Source of the DNA: Streptomyces sp. NBC_00250
GTDB taxonomy: Bacteria; Actinomycetota; Actinomycetes; Streptomycetales; Streptomycetaceae
Direction of reading: 5' to 3'
Assembly: GCF_036192275.1 (NCBI RefSeq)
Contig: NZ_CP108088.1
Coordinates: 4,527,501 to 4,591,500, forward strand
Length of the DNA stretch: 64,000 bases
Position numbers and translations under genes: made by a program. A model generated the notes under the pieces. The model did not search any database, had not been told where the DNA came from, and saw only the letters and a list, made by a program, of their open reading frames with translations. Below, piece by piece: positions 25,093 to 33,443 of the stretch (its first letter is position 1; each line of letters opens with the position of its first letter).

Positions 25093-25907
25093 CATTTCCG
25101 GGTTTCAGTGGCCCCGGTCCCACGAGCCTCGGTCCCGCGAGCCTCGGTTTCACGGGAAACCATGGTCTCGATGCCGGCCACCAGGACGTCCAGCGCGTAG
25201 GCGAAGTCGCGGTCCCACATCTCGGTGACGCTGCCGTGCGTGGCCCGCTCGTCGAGGATCTCCGCCATGGGCTCGATGGCTTCCACGAAGCCCGGGTTGT
25301 CGCGGAAGGCCTTGACGGACTCCACGTAGAAGTCGTCCTGCGACATCCCGGCCTCCGCCGCACGCCGCCCGAACTGGGACTCGATCGTCCCGTAGCCGTA
25401 CACGAACTGGAAGACCGCCGACGTCGCGCTGGGCTGACGGTCGATCGGCAGGCCGGTGCCGCCGATCGCCTCCTGGATCTTGGTGCCGACGGCGATCGCG
25501 TGCGGGCCGATGTTCAGGTACTGCCCGGCACTCGGGGACATCCACGGGTGGCGGACCAGCATCCGGCGGTATCCCAGGGCGAGCTCCCGGATCATGTCCC
25601 GCCAGCCGTCGGCGGCCTCCACCGCCGCGAGGTCGAACTCGCCGTACACGCTGTCCATGGCGAACTCGATGATGTCGTCCTTGGTGTCCACGTACCAGTA
25701 CAGGGACATCGCGGTGACGTTCAGCTCGGCCGCCAGCTTGCGCATCGACAGCTTGGCCAGGCCCTCCTCGTCGAGCATCCGGATCGCGGCGGCGACGATC
25801 CGGTCCCGGTCGAGACCGGCCGGACCGCCGCCGCTCCGCGGGGTCCGGGTCTCCAGCCAGACGCTGGAACGCGCCGGGTTCTTGGCCCGGTCGGCTGCCT
25901 TGACCAT
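25092..25907 (-). CDS. TetR-family regulator with TetR_C domain, in pump operon
   Basis: Repressor of 271 residues. The helix-turn-helix is GLAKLSMRKLAAELNVTAMS then LYWYVDTKDDIIEFAMD (about 50-95), with a TetR_C ligand domain following. The C-terminal 17 residues are a repeat (EARGTEARGTGATE) from expanded GAGCCTCGGTCCCGC-type DNA. It lies 35 bp downstream of a DHA2 pump on the same strand, so pump and repressor form an operon. The large palindrome upstream of the pump is its expected operator, giving negative feedback. Confidence 0.9.
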   Translation of the reverse strand: MVKAADRAKNPARSSVWLETRTPRSGGGPAGLDRDRIVAAAIRMLDEEGLAKLSMRKLAAELNVTAMSLYWYVDTKDDIIEFAMDSVYGEFDLAAVEAADGWRDMIRELALGYRRMLVRHPWMSPSAGQYLNIGPHAIAVGTKIQEAIGGTGLPIDRQPSATSAVFQFVYGYGTIESQFGRRAAEAGMSQDDFYVESVKAFRDNPGFVEAIEPMAEILDERATHGSVTEMWDRDFAYALDVLVAGIETMVSRETEARGTEARGTGATETRK

Positions 25908-25942
25908 CGCGTTCCTCCGTCTGTCAGTGCTCCGTGACCATG

Positions 25943-27469
25943 CTAGGCAGCGATGGACTGCTCGGGCGCCAGGGCCTTCTCCGTGCGCTCGGCCCGCCGG
26001 AGCAGAGCCGCCGCGACCAGGCCGCCGGCGAAGACCGCGACCGCGCCGACGAGCTGGCTGGTCTGGAGGCCGGAGGCGAAGGCGTCGGAGATCTCCTGGC
26101 GCTCGGCCTCGCTGCCCGCGGCGGCCAGGGCGGCCGGGAGGGAGGTCGCGGTGACGGCGACGAGCGCGGCGAAGCGGGCGTTGAGGACGGCGCCGAGGAC
26201 GGCGACACCGAGGCCGTTGCCGAACTCGGCGAGGGTGCCGTTGATCCCGGCGCCCACGCCCGCCTTCTCCGGCGGGATCGAGCTCATGATCGCGTTGGCC
26301 ATGGCCGGGGAGGAGACGGCGATGCCGCCGCCCATCAGGACCAGGCCGAGGAGCATGCCCGCGTAGCTGCCGTCCGTGCCGCCGCCGAGCAGCGAGATCG
26401 AGGTCAGACCACCGGCGACCAGGGTCATGCCGAGGACGACGGTGGGCGGGGTGCCCAGCTTCATGACGATCTTCGGGCCGATGCCGGTCAGGTTGAGGCC
26501 GACGATCGTCAGCGCGAGCGGCGCCATCCGCAGACCGGCCTCAAGCGGCTCGTAGCCGAGCACGAACTGCAGGTGCTGGGTGAGCAGGAAGAGCGAGCCG
26601 CCCATGCCGAAGACGACCAGGATCGAACCGCCGATGGCGCCGATGAACTTCTGGTTCCGGAAGAAGTGCATGTCGAGCATCGGGTACGGGGTGTGCAACT
26701 CCCACAGCGCGAACGCACCGAGGCCCAGCAGACCGATCGCGGCCGGGACCAGCACCTGCGCGGAGACCCAGCCGTGCTCGGGGCCGCTGATGATCGCGTA
26801 CACGACGGCGGTCATGCCGATGGTGGAGAGCAGCGCGCCGAGCAGGTCGGGGCGCTCGCCCTGCGGGTTCTTGGACTCCGGGACGAGCTTGAGGACGGCG
26901 ACGAGGGCGACGACCGCGACCGGGATGTTGATCAGGAAGATCATTCCCCACCAGAAGTGGTTCAGGATCACGCCGCCGATCAGCGGCCCGCCGGCGAAGC
27001 CCAGGGAGGCGACGGTGGACCAGAGCGCGATGGCCTTGACCCGCTCCGAGTCGTCGAAGATCTGCATGACGACGGCGAGGGTGGTGGTCATCAGGAGCGC
27101 GCCGCCGACGCCCATGCCCGCGCGGGCCGCGATCAGCTGGGCGGTGGAGTCGGCGAGTCCGGCGGCGAGCGAGCCGAGGCCGAAGAGCGCGAGTCCGATC
27201 GCGAGCAGCTTCTTGCGGCCGTAGCGGTCGGCGGCGTTGCCCGCGCTGAGCAGCAGGCCGGACTGGACGAGCGAGTACGCGTTGATCATCCACTGGATGT
27301 CGGTGGTGGTCGCGTGGAGTTCGGAGGTCAGCGACGGGATGGCGACGCTGAGCACGGTGTTGTCGAGCAGCACGGTGAGCTGGGCGAGGCAGATGACGCC
27401 GAGGATCAGCCAGCGCTGCGGGTGACCGCCGGTGGCGGTCGGTTCGGTCGCGGCGGTCGTCGCCGTCAT
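25943..27469 (-). CDS. DHA2-family MFS efflux pump (TetR-linked)
   Basis: Fourteen-TM drug exporter of 508 residues. TM1 has LTVLLDNTVLSVAIPSL, loop 2-3 has GNAADRYGRKK, TM4 has RAGMGVGGALLM and motif C has ASLGFAGGPLIGGV. Start ATG 27469 is preceded by AAGGAG about 9 nt upstream; a longer frame from 27520 reads through the operator and is rejected. It is the first gene of an operon with the TetR at 25092-25907. Similar pumps export tetracenomycin-like and other aromatic drugs; the substrate here is unknown. Confidence 0.93.
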   Translation of the reverse strand: MTATTAATEPTATGGHPQRWLILGVICLAQLTVLLDNTVLSVAIPSLTSELHATTTDIQWMINAYSLVQSGLLLSAGNAADRYGRKKLLAIGLALFGLGSLAAGLADSTAQLIAARAGMGVGGALLMTTTLAVVMQIFDDSERVKAIALWSTVASLGFAGGPLIGGVILNHFWWGMIFLINIPVAVVALVAVLKLVPESKNPQGERPDLLGALLSTIGMTAVVYAIISGPEHGWVSAQVLVPAAIGLLGLGAFALWELHTPYPMLDMHFFRNQKFIGAIGGSILVVFGMGGSLFLLTQHLQFVLGYEPLEAGLRMAPLALTIVGLNLTGIGPKIVMKLGTPPTVVLGMTLVAGGLTSISLLGGGTDGSYAGMLLGLVLMGGGIAVSSPAMANAIMSSIPPEKAGVGAGINGTLAEFGNGLGVAVLGAVLNARFAALVAVTATSLPAALAAAGSEAERQEISDAFASGLQTSQLVGAVAVFAGGLVAAALLRRAERTEKALAPEQSIAA

Positions 27470-27478
27470 GGGCAGGGC

Positions 27479-27523
27479 TCCTTGTACGGTGTACGGGACT
27501 AGGTCTCGTACACCGTACAAGGA
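27479..27523. promoter_or_regulatory. Large perfect inverted-repeat operator of the pump-tetR operon
   Basis: Arms of 17 bp (TCCTTGTACGGTGTACG at 27479-27495 and its exact complement at 27507-27523) flank an 11-bp spacer. Each arm holds a GTACGGTGTAC-like half palindrome. It overlaps the pump ribosome site, so a bound repressor would block expression. A second element, CGCT-GTAT-AGCG, follows at 27532-27543. Confidence 0.75.
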
Positions 27524-27548
27524 CTCTCTTACGCTGTATAGCGCTTAT

Positions 27549-29744
27549 CTATTTCTTGGTGGTCAGGTCGTAGAACGTGGCGTTGCCGACCGTGACCTTC
27601 TCGAAGGTCTCCGCGACCCAGGTGGAGATCTCCGAGTTGCCGCCGGGACCACCGCCGCCGCCCATGCGGCCGCCGTCCTCACCGGTGCCGCCGGCGCTAC
27701 CGCCGCTCTCGCCGCTGCCGATGAAGTAGTGGATCTTCCCCTCCGCGACGTACTGCTTGAACTGCGCGAGGGTCGGGGACGGGTCACTGCCGTTGAAGCC
27801 GCCGATCGCCATCACCGGCTTCTCGGTGGCGAGCTGGTAGCTGGCCGCGTTCTGGGCGCCGACCGTGGCCGCGACCCAGGTGTACGAGTCGGCGTCCGCG
27901 AGGAGCGCGCTCTTCGCCTCCGTACCGACACTGGCGCCGTTGAGCAGGCCGCCCATGCCGCCGCCACCGAAGCCTTCGCCTCGGGTCATGCCCTGCGGCG
28001 GGGTGCCGCCGGGCATCTGGCCCTGGGTCTGGCCCTGAGCCTGGCCCTGGCCCTGGCCGTTGGGCATCTGCCCGCCGCCCTGACCGCCCTGCCCACCGGG
28101 ACCGCCGGGCATCTGACCGCCCTGACCGCCGCGACCACCGGGCATCTGTCCGCCGCCGGGGAATCCCCCGCCCTCGAACATCCGCATGCCGCCACCGCCG
28201 CCGGGACCCCGGCCGCCCATGGCGCCGCCCGCCGGGCCCGCCGTCACGATCGAACCCTGGTGTCCGGAGTCCACCGTCGCCAGGGTGTACGCGAAGGGAC
28301 CCGCGAGTCCCGCCGCCAGGCCGAGGCCCGCGACCACGAGGCCGAGGCGCCGGTCGATCCGGCCCGCGAAGAGCAGCCCGAGCGCGGCCACCGCGCCCGC
28401 GACGAGGACCGTCCAGCGCAGCCACGGCAACCAGTCCGGCGTCCGCCCGAGCAGGGTCCAGCCCCACCAGGCGGTCACCGCCACCGTCACCGCGAGGGCC
28501 GCCGAGGCGAGCAGCCGGGTGCGCTCCTCCCAGAGCACGGCCGCGCCCATGCCGACGAGCGCCGCGAGGTACGGGGCCAGGGCCACCGTGTAGTACTCGT
28601 GGAAGATTCCGGCCATGAAGCTGAACACGGCGAGCGTGATCAGCAGCGAACCGCCCCACACCAGGAACGCCGAACGCGCCGTGTCCGTCCGGGGCGCCCG
28701 CCAGGTGACGACGAGCCCCGCGACGAGCAGGATCAGCGCGGCCGGCAGGAGCCAGGAGATCTGGCCGCCGACGGAGTCGTTGAACATCCGGACGATGCCG
28801 GTCTCACCCCAACGGCCGCCGCCCATGCCACCGCCGCCTCCCCCGCCGCCGACGCTGCCGGTCTCGTCGCCGTTGATGCGGCCGAGGCCGTTGTAGCCGA
28901 AGGTCAGCTCCAGGAAGCTGTTGTTCTGCGAGCCTCCGACGTACGGGCGGGAGGACGCCGGCCACAGCTCGACCAGGGCCACCCACCAGCCCGCCGACAC
29001 GATCATCGCGAGCCCGGCCAGGGCGAGCCGGCCGATCCGGCGCCCGATGCCGCCCGGCGCGCACACCCCGTAGACGAGGGCGAGCGGCGGCAGGATCAGG
29101 AAGGCCTGCAGGGTCTTCGCGAGGAACGCGAAGCCGAAGGCCACCCCGGCCCACACGAGCCACTTCGCCGCGCCCTTGTCCTGTTCGAGCGCGCGCAGTA
29201 CGCAGTAGACGGCGACCGTCATCAGCAGGGCGAGCAGCGCGTCCGGGTTGTTGAAGCGGAACATCAGCGCCGCGACGGGCGTGAGCGCCAGGACCACACC
29301 CGCGATCAGACCCGCGCCCGCGCCGAACCGGCGCCGTACGGCCGCGTAGAGCACGGCGACGGTAGCCACGCCCATGAGCACCTCGGGCACGAGGATCTGC
29401 CAGGAGCCGAGGCCGAAGAGACGGACGGAGAGGGCCATCGGCCAGAGGGCGGCCGGGGGCTTGTCGACGGTGATGGCGTTGGCCGCGTCGAGCGAGCCGA
29501 AGAAGAAGGCCTTCCAGCTCTCGCCGCCCGCCTGGACGGCGGCGGAGTAGAAGGAGTTGGCGTAGCCGGAGGCGCTCAGGTTCCACAGGTAGAGCACGGT
29601 GGTCACGGCGAGCAGACCGAGGAACGCGGGCCGGACCCAGGGGGCGTCGTCGGCGCGGCCGCGCCAGAGCCGGGTGAGGGGGCCACCGCGGGACGGCGCG
29701 GCATGGGCCGCGCCGGCCGACGCGGCCAGGGAGGTCGAAGTCAT
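27549..29744 (-). CDS. GT39/ArnT-like polytopic glycosyltransferase (YkcB-like)
   Basis: Membrane glycosyltransferase of 731 residues that probably moves a sugar from a polyprenyl-phosphate carrier to an extracytoplasmic acceptor. Eleven or more TM helices lie in residues 40-480; the first outer loop has the acidic pair and DAANAITVDKPP motif of the PMT/ArnT class. A Gly/Gln/Met-rich low-complexity stretch (about 495-590) leads to a globular C-terminal domain (SYTWVAATVGAQNAASYQLA, KIHYFIGSGESGG) as in B. subtilis YkcB. It overlaps the GT2-GtrA gene by 4 bp (ATGA) and is the last gene of the RR-HK-GT2-GT39 operon. Confidence 0.88.
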   Translation of the reverse strand: MTSTSLAASAGAAHAAPSRGGPLTRLWRGRADDAPWVRPAFLGLLAVTTVLYLWNLSASGYANSFYSAAVQAGGESWKAFFFGSLDAANAITVDKPPAALWPMALSVRLFGLGSWQILVPEVLMGVATVAVLYAAVRRRFGAGAGLIAGVVLALTPVAALMFRFNNPDALLALLMTVAVYCVLRALEQDKGAAKWLVWAGVAFGFAFLAKTLQAFLILPPLALVYGVCAPGGIGRRIGRLALAGLAMIVSAGWWVALVELWPASSRPYVGGSQNNSFLELTFGYNGLGRINGDETGSVGGGGGGGGMGGGRWGETGIVRMFNDSVGGQISWLLPAALILLVAGLVVTWRAPRTDTARSAFLVWGGSLLITLAVFSFMAGIFHEYYTVALAPYLAALVGMGAAVLWEERTRLLASAALAVTVAVTAWWGWTLLGRTPDWLPWLRWTVLVAGAVAALGLLFAGRIDRRLGLVVAGLGLAAGLAGPFAYTLATVDSGHQGSIVTAGPAGGAMGGRGPGGGGGMRMFEGGGFPGGGQMPGGRGGQGGQMPGGPGGQGGQGGGQMPNGQGQGQAQGQTQGQMPGGTPPQGMTRGEGFGGGGMGGLLNGASVGTEAKSALLADADSYTWVAATVGAQNAASYQLATEKPVMAIGGFNGSDPSPTLAQFKQYVAEGKIHYFIGSGESGGSAGGTGEDGGRMGGGGGPGGNSEISTWVAETFEKVTVGNATFYDLTTKK

Positions 29745-31054
29745 CGGTCGTTCCTTGGGTCGTTCCTTGAGGTGGCCCGCTCGGGGAAGACCCAGAGCCG
29801 GAAGAGGAGGAAGCGCAGGACGGTCGCGGCGAGATTGGCGACGACCAGGACGGCGAGCTCGGTGGAGTGCGCCGGATCGCCGGTCGCCGCGCCGAGAGCG
29901 GCGAGCGAACCGCTGGTCAGGGCCAGGCCGATCGCGAAGACCACGAGCCCCTGCGCCTGATGGCGGACGGCCCGGTCCCGGCCCCGTACCCCGAAGGTGA
30001 GCCGCCTGTTGGCCGCCGTGTTGGCGACGGCGGAGACCAGGAGGGCGGCGGCGTTGGCGAACTGCGGGCCGACACCGAGCCGGAAGAGCGAGTACAGGGC
30101 GATGTAGAAGAGCGTGGACAGGGCCCCGACCACGCAGAAGCCGACCAGCTGGCGGGCCAGTCCGCCCGGCACACCGCTGAGTTCACGGTCCCGGGGGTCG
30201 TCCCCGAAGGGCCTGGACAGCCGGTCGAGGGGCAGCGAACCCGTCGCGAGGGCCCGCCCGACCCGCCAGACGCCCTTGAGGTCGTCGGTGGCCGTGCTCA
30301 CGATGTGCACGGTCGAGTCGGGGTCGTCGACCCAGTCGACCGGCACCTCGTGGATGCGCAGCCCGGCGCGCTCGGCGAGGACGAGCAGCTCGGTGTCGAA
30401 GAACCAGCCGGTGTCCTCCACCATCGGGAGGAGCCGCTCGGCGACGTCCCGCCGTATGGCCTTGAAGCCGCACTGCGCGTCGGAGAACCGGGCGGCGAGC
30501 GAGCCGCGCAGGATCAGGTTGTACGCGCGGGAGATGAACTCCCGCTTCGGGCCGCGCACCACCCGCGAGGAGCGGGCGAGCCGGGAGCCGATCGCCAGGT
30601 CGGAGTGGCCGGAGATGAGCGGCGCGACCAGCGGGAGCAGAGCGTTCAGGTCGGTGGACAGGTCCACGTCCATATAGGCGAGGACGGGGGCGTCCGAGCC
30701 CGACCACACCGTCCGCAGCGCCCGGCCGCGCCCCTTCTGCTCCAGACGTACGGAGCGCACCTCGGGCACCTCGGCGGCGAGGCCGGCGGCGACGTCGGGG
30801 GTGCTGTCGGTGGAGGCGTTGTCGGCGACGGTGATGCGGAAGCCGTACGGGAAGGTCCGGAGGAGGTGTTCGTGGAGCCGGCGGACGCACGGCTCCAGGT
30901 CCTTCTCCTCGTTGTAGACGGGGATCACCACGTCCAGGACGGGCCGTCCCGCGATGTTCACCGGCAGGTGTTCCCGGGCGGGGAGGGCCCCGGACGTGGG
31001 CCCCGCGATCGTTGGGGTTCGCATGCCACCGACACTCGCCGGGGCCGCTGTCAC
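29741..31054 (-). CDS. GT2 polyprenyl-phosphate glycosyltransferase fused to GtrA
   Basis: Protein of 437 residues. The N-terminal GT2 domain has LDVVIPVYNEEKDLEPCV (about 38), VADNASTDSTPD, YMDVDLSTDL (catalytic DxD-like) and DAQCGFKAIRRD, as in dolichol-phosphate mannose and glucose synthases. The C-terminal part is a four-helix GtrA domain (FCVVGALSTLFYIALYSLF onward) thought to flip the lipid-linked sugar. The GTG start 31054 overlaps the kinase stop as GTGA; ATG 31024 is possible. It should make and deliver the sugar donor for the GT39 enzyme encoded next. Confidence 0.88.
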   Translation of the reverse strand: MTAAPASVGGMRTPTIAGPTSGALPAREHLPVNIAGRPVLDVVIPVYNEEKDLEPCVRRLHEHLLRTFPYGFRITVADNASTDSTPDVAAGLAAEVPEVRSVRLEQKGRGRALRTVWSGSDAPVLAYMDVDLSTDLNALLPLVAPLISGHSDLAIGSRLARSSRVVRGPKREFISRAYNLILRGSLAARFSDAQCGFKAIRRDVAERLLPMVEDTGWFFDTELLVLAERAGLRIHEVPVDWVDDPDSTVHIVSTATDDLKGVWRVGRALATGSLPLDRLSRPFGDDPRDRELSGVPGGLARQLVGFCVVGALSTLFYIALYSLFRLGVGPQFANAAALLVSAVANTAANRRLTFGVRGRDRAVRHQAQGLVVFAIGLALTSGSLAALGAATGDPAHSTELAVLVVANLAATVLRFLLFRLWVFPERATSRNDPRNDR

Positions 31055-32625
31055 GGCTGTGTGATGAGCCTGTGGCCTGCCTGTGAGTGGGCTTCCGCCG
31101 GGTGGGCGGCGGGCAGCCGGACGGTGAAGGCGGTCCGGCCGGAGACGCTCTCGACGGTCACGTCACCGCCGTGGGCGACGACGACCGCCCGGACGATGGC
31201 GAGCCCGAGGCCGGTGGATCCGGCGTTGCGGGAGCGTGAGGCGTCACCGCGCGCGAACCGCTCGAAGACGGCGGGGAGGAGCGCGGCCGGGATGCCGGGC
31301 CCGTCGTCCTCGATCTGGACGACCACCGCACCGGGTTCCGCACGGAGCCGCGCGGTGACCTTGGTGCCGGGCGGTGTGTGCGTACGGGCGTTGGCGAGGA
31401 GGTTGACGAGCACCTGCTGGAGCCGGGCGCCGTCCGCCCGTACCGGCGTCCCGCCGTCCTCGGGCAGTTCGATGCACCAGTGGTGGTCGGGCCCTGCGGC
31501 GCGGGCGTCGCTCACGGCGTCCACGACCAGCGGGACGAGGTCGGTGGGCTCGTACGAGAGGGGTCGTCCGGCGTCGAGCCGGGCGAGCAGCAGCAGGTCC
31601 TCGACCAGGCCCGTCATCCGCGTCGCCTCGGACTCGATCCGGCCGAGCGCGTGCCGGGTGTCGGGCCCGCACTCCTCGCGGCCGCGCCGGGTCAGCTCCG
31701 CGTACCCCCGGATCGAGGCGAGCGGGGTGCGCAGTTCATGGCTGGCGTCGGCGACGAACTGCCGGACCCGGGTCTCGCTCTGCTGGCGGGCGTCGAGGGC
31801 CGAGTGGACGTGGTCGAGCATCCGGTTGATGGCCGCGCCGACCTGGCCGACCTCCGTCCGGGGATCGGCCTCCGCGTCGGGGACCCGCTGATGGAGTGCC
31901 ACCTCACCGCTGTGCAGGGGAAGTCGGGCGACCTGCCGTGCGGTGACGGCGACCCGGTGCAGCGGCCGCAGGGCCACCCGGACGAGCACGGTTCCGGCGA
32001 GCGAGGCGGCGAAGAGCCCGGCGCCGGTGACGCTGAGCTCGACGAGGATCAGGGTGGAGAGGGCGTCCTCGACCTCGGTGAGGGGGATGCCGATGAGGAA
32101 GGTGCCACGGCCGCCCTCCGCGTACTCGACCCGGTAGGAACCCAGGCCGCCCGGGAGGTCGACGGTGTGCGGCCGTCCGTCACGCGGGACGGCGGAGAGC
32201 ACGGACTGCTGGGCGGCGTCGAGACTCTCGACCGGGAACAGCGGCAGGTCCGCGCCGGTCTCCCCGGCCGCCTCCGTCGAGTAGCCGGCCTCGGAGACCT
32301 CCCCGCCGATCAGGACCGCACCGAGCGTCCCTATCGGCGCGCCGGGGTCCTTGAGGAAGCCGAGCGGCGGCCTGTCCTGCCTTTCCCTCTCCGGATCGGG
32401 CAGGCCGACGCGGTCCGGCGGCCCGGCGGCCCGCGTGGACACGCTTCGGAGCGAGTCGTCGGCCTGGTCGTACAGGTACGAGCGGAACGCGATCGTCGTG
32501 ACGGTTCCGATGACGGCCGCGACGACCGCGATCAGCGCGACCGCCGAGACGACGAGACGGGTCCGCAGCGACCACGGCCCCCTTGTCCGCGGAGACCGTG
32601 TCCGCTGCCCTGCACCTCGCCACAC
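31051..32625 (-). CDS. Sensor histidine kinase
   Basis: Two-component kinase of 524 residues. TM1 (about 24-45) and TM2 (about 195-215) bracket an outer sensor domain rich in Pro and Asp; HAMP follows, then the phospho-acceptor FVADASHELRTPLASIRGYA (His about 297), the N box LVNLLANARTHTP, DDGPGIP and GLGLAIV in the ATPase domain. The GTG start at 32625 is 6 bp past the response regulator stop, so the two are coupled. It is upstream of and overlapping the GT2-GtrA gene, implying control of a cell-surface glycosylation system; the signal is unknown. Confidence 0.92.
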   Translation of the reverse strand: MWRGAGQRTRSPRTRGPWSLRTRLVVSAVALIAVVAAVIGTVTTIAFRSYLYDQADDSLRSVSTRAAGPPDRVGLPDPERERQDRPPLGFLKDPGAPIGTLGAVLIGGEVSEAGYSTEAAGETGADLPLFPVESLDAAQQSVLSAVPRDGRPHTVDLPGGLGSYRVEYAEGGRGTFLIGIPLTEVEDALSTLILVELSVTGAGLFAASLAGTVLVRVALRPLHRVAVTARQVARLPLHSGEVALHQRVPDAEADPRTEVGQVGAAINRMLDHVHSALDARQQSETRVRQFVADASHELRTPLASIRGYAELTRRGREECGPDTRHALGRIESEATRMTGLVEDLLLLARLDAGRPLSYEPTDLVPLVVDAVSDARAAGPDHHWCIELPEDGGTPVRADGARLQQVLVNLLANARTHTPPGTKVTARLRAEPGAVVVQIEDDGPGIPAALLPAVFERFARGDASRSRNAGSTGLGLAIVRAVVVAHGGDVTVESVSGRTAFTVRLPAAHPAEAHSQAGHRLITQP

Positions 32626-32631
32626 GAGCCG

Positions 32632-33375
32632 CTACTCCCCCGGCTTGATGAGGTAGCCGGCCCCGCGCCGGGTGTGGATCATCGGGGCGCGCCCCGCGTC
32701 GATCTTCCGCCGCAGGTACGAGATGTAGAGCTCGACGACATTGGCCTGACCGCCGAAGTCGTACGACCAGACCCGGTCGAGGATCTGCGCCTTGCTGAGC
32801 ACCCGCCGCGGATTGCGCATGAGATAGCGCAGCAGCTCGAACTCGGTCGCCGTGAGGTGGATGGAGACCCCGCCCCGGGTGACCTCGTGGCTGTCCTCGT
32901 CGAGGGTCAGGTCCCCGACGACGAGCAGCGACTCGCTGCGCGCGACGGCCGCCCCGGACCTGCGGATGAGCCCGCGCAGCCTGGCCACGACCTCCTCCAG
33001 GCTGAAGGGCTTGGTGACGTAGTCGTCGCCGCCCGCCGTGAGTCCGGCGATCCGGTCCTCGACGGAGTCCTTCGCCGTCAGGAAGAGCACCGGTACGTCG
33101 GGCAGCTCGCGCCGGATCCGGCCGAGCAGGCTCAGCCCGTCGACGTCGGGAAGCATGATGTCGAGGATGACGGCGTCGGGCCGGAACTCACGCGCGGAGC
33201 GCAGCGCGGCAGCGCCGTCCCCGGCACTTCTGACCTGCCAGCCCTCGTAGCGCAGGGCCATCGAGAGCAGCTCGGAGAGCGAGGCCTCGTCGTCGACGAC
33301 GAGGACGCGGACGGCGGTTCCGTCGGCACGGAGCATGTCGGCGCGGGTGCCGGTACGGCGTGTGGTGACGGTCAT
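32632..33375 (-). CDS. OmpR/PhoB-family response regulator
   Basis: DNA-binding response regulator of 247 residues. The receiver has VLVVDDEASL (acidic pocket), phospho-acceptor DAVILDIMLPDVDG (Asp about 72), LFLTAKD and DDYVTKPFSL (Lys). The C-terminal winged helix has LTATEFELLRYLMRNPRRVL and VELYISYLRRKID. I chose ATG 33375; GTG 33384 adds three residues. It is the first gene of the operon that continues with the kinase and two glycosyltransferases, and it probably autoregulates. Confidence 0.93.
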   Translation of the reverse strand: MTVTTRRTGTRADMLRADGTAVRVLVVDDEASLSELLSMALRYEGWQVRSAGDGAAALRSAREFRPDAVILDIMLPDVDGLSLLGRIRRELPDVPVLFLTAKDSVEDRIAGLTAGGDDYVTKPFSLEEVVARLRGLIRRSGAAVARSESLLVVGDLTLDEDSHEVTRGGVSIHLTATEFELLRYLMRNPRRVLSKAQILDRVWSYDFGGQANVVELYISYLRRKIDAGRAPMIHTRRGAGYLIKPGE

Positions 33376-33443
33376 GGAACCCACGCTGTCGGGCGCCGCT
33401 GAGAGGCCTCTTTCCCTTTCCTGTGAATTCCCTGAGAAAGGAC

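Noticed and set aside
25092..27543. Insertion sequence with the 17-bp inverted repeat as an end
   Set aside because: No transposase, no target duplication and the repeat sits exactly at a regulated promoter.
29867..31891. 674-residue plus-strand frame opposite the glycosyltransferase and kinase
   Set aside because: It is antisense to two genes with full domain sets and carries none itself.
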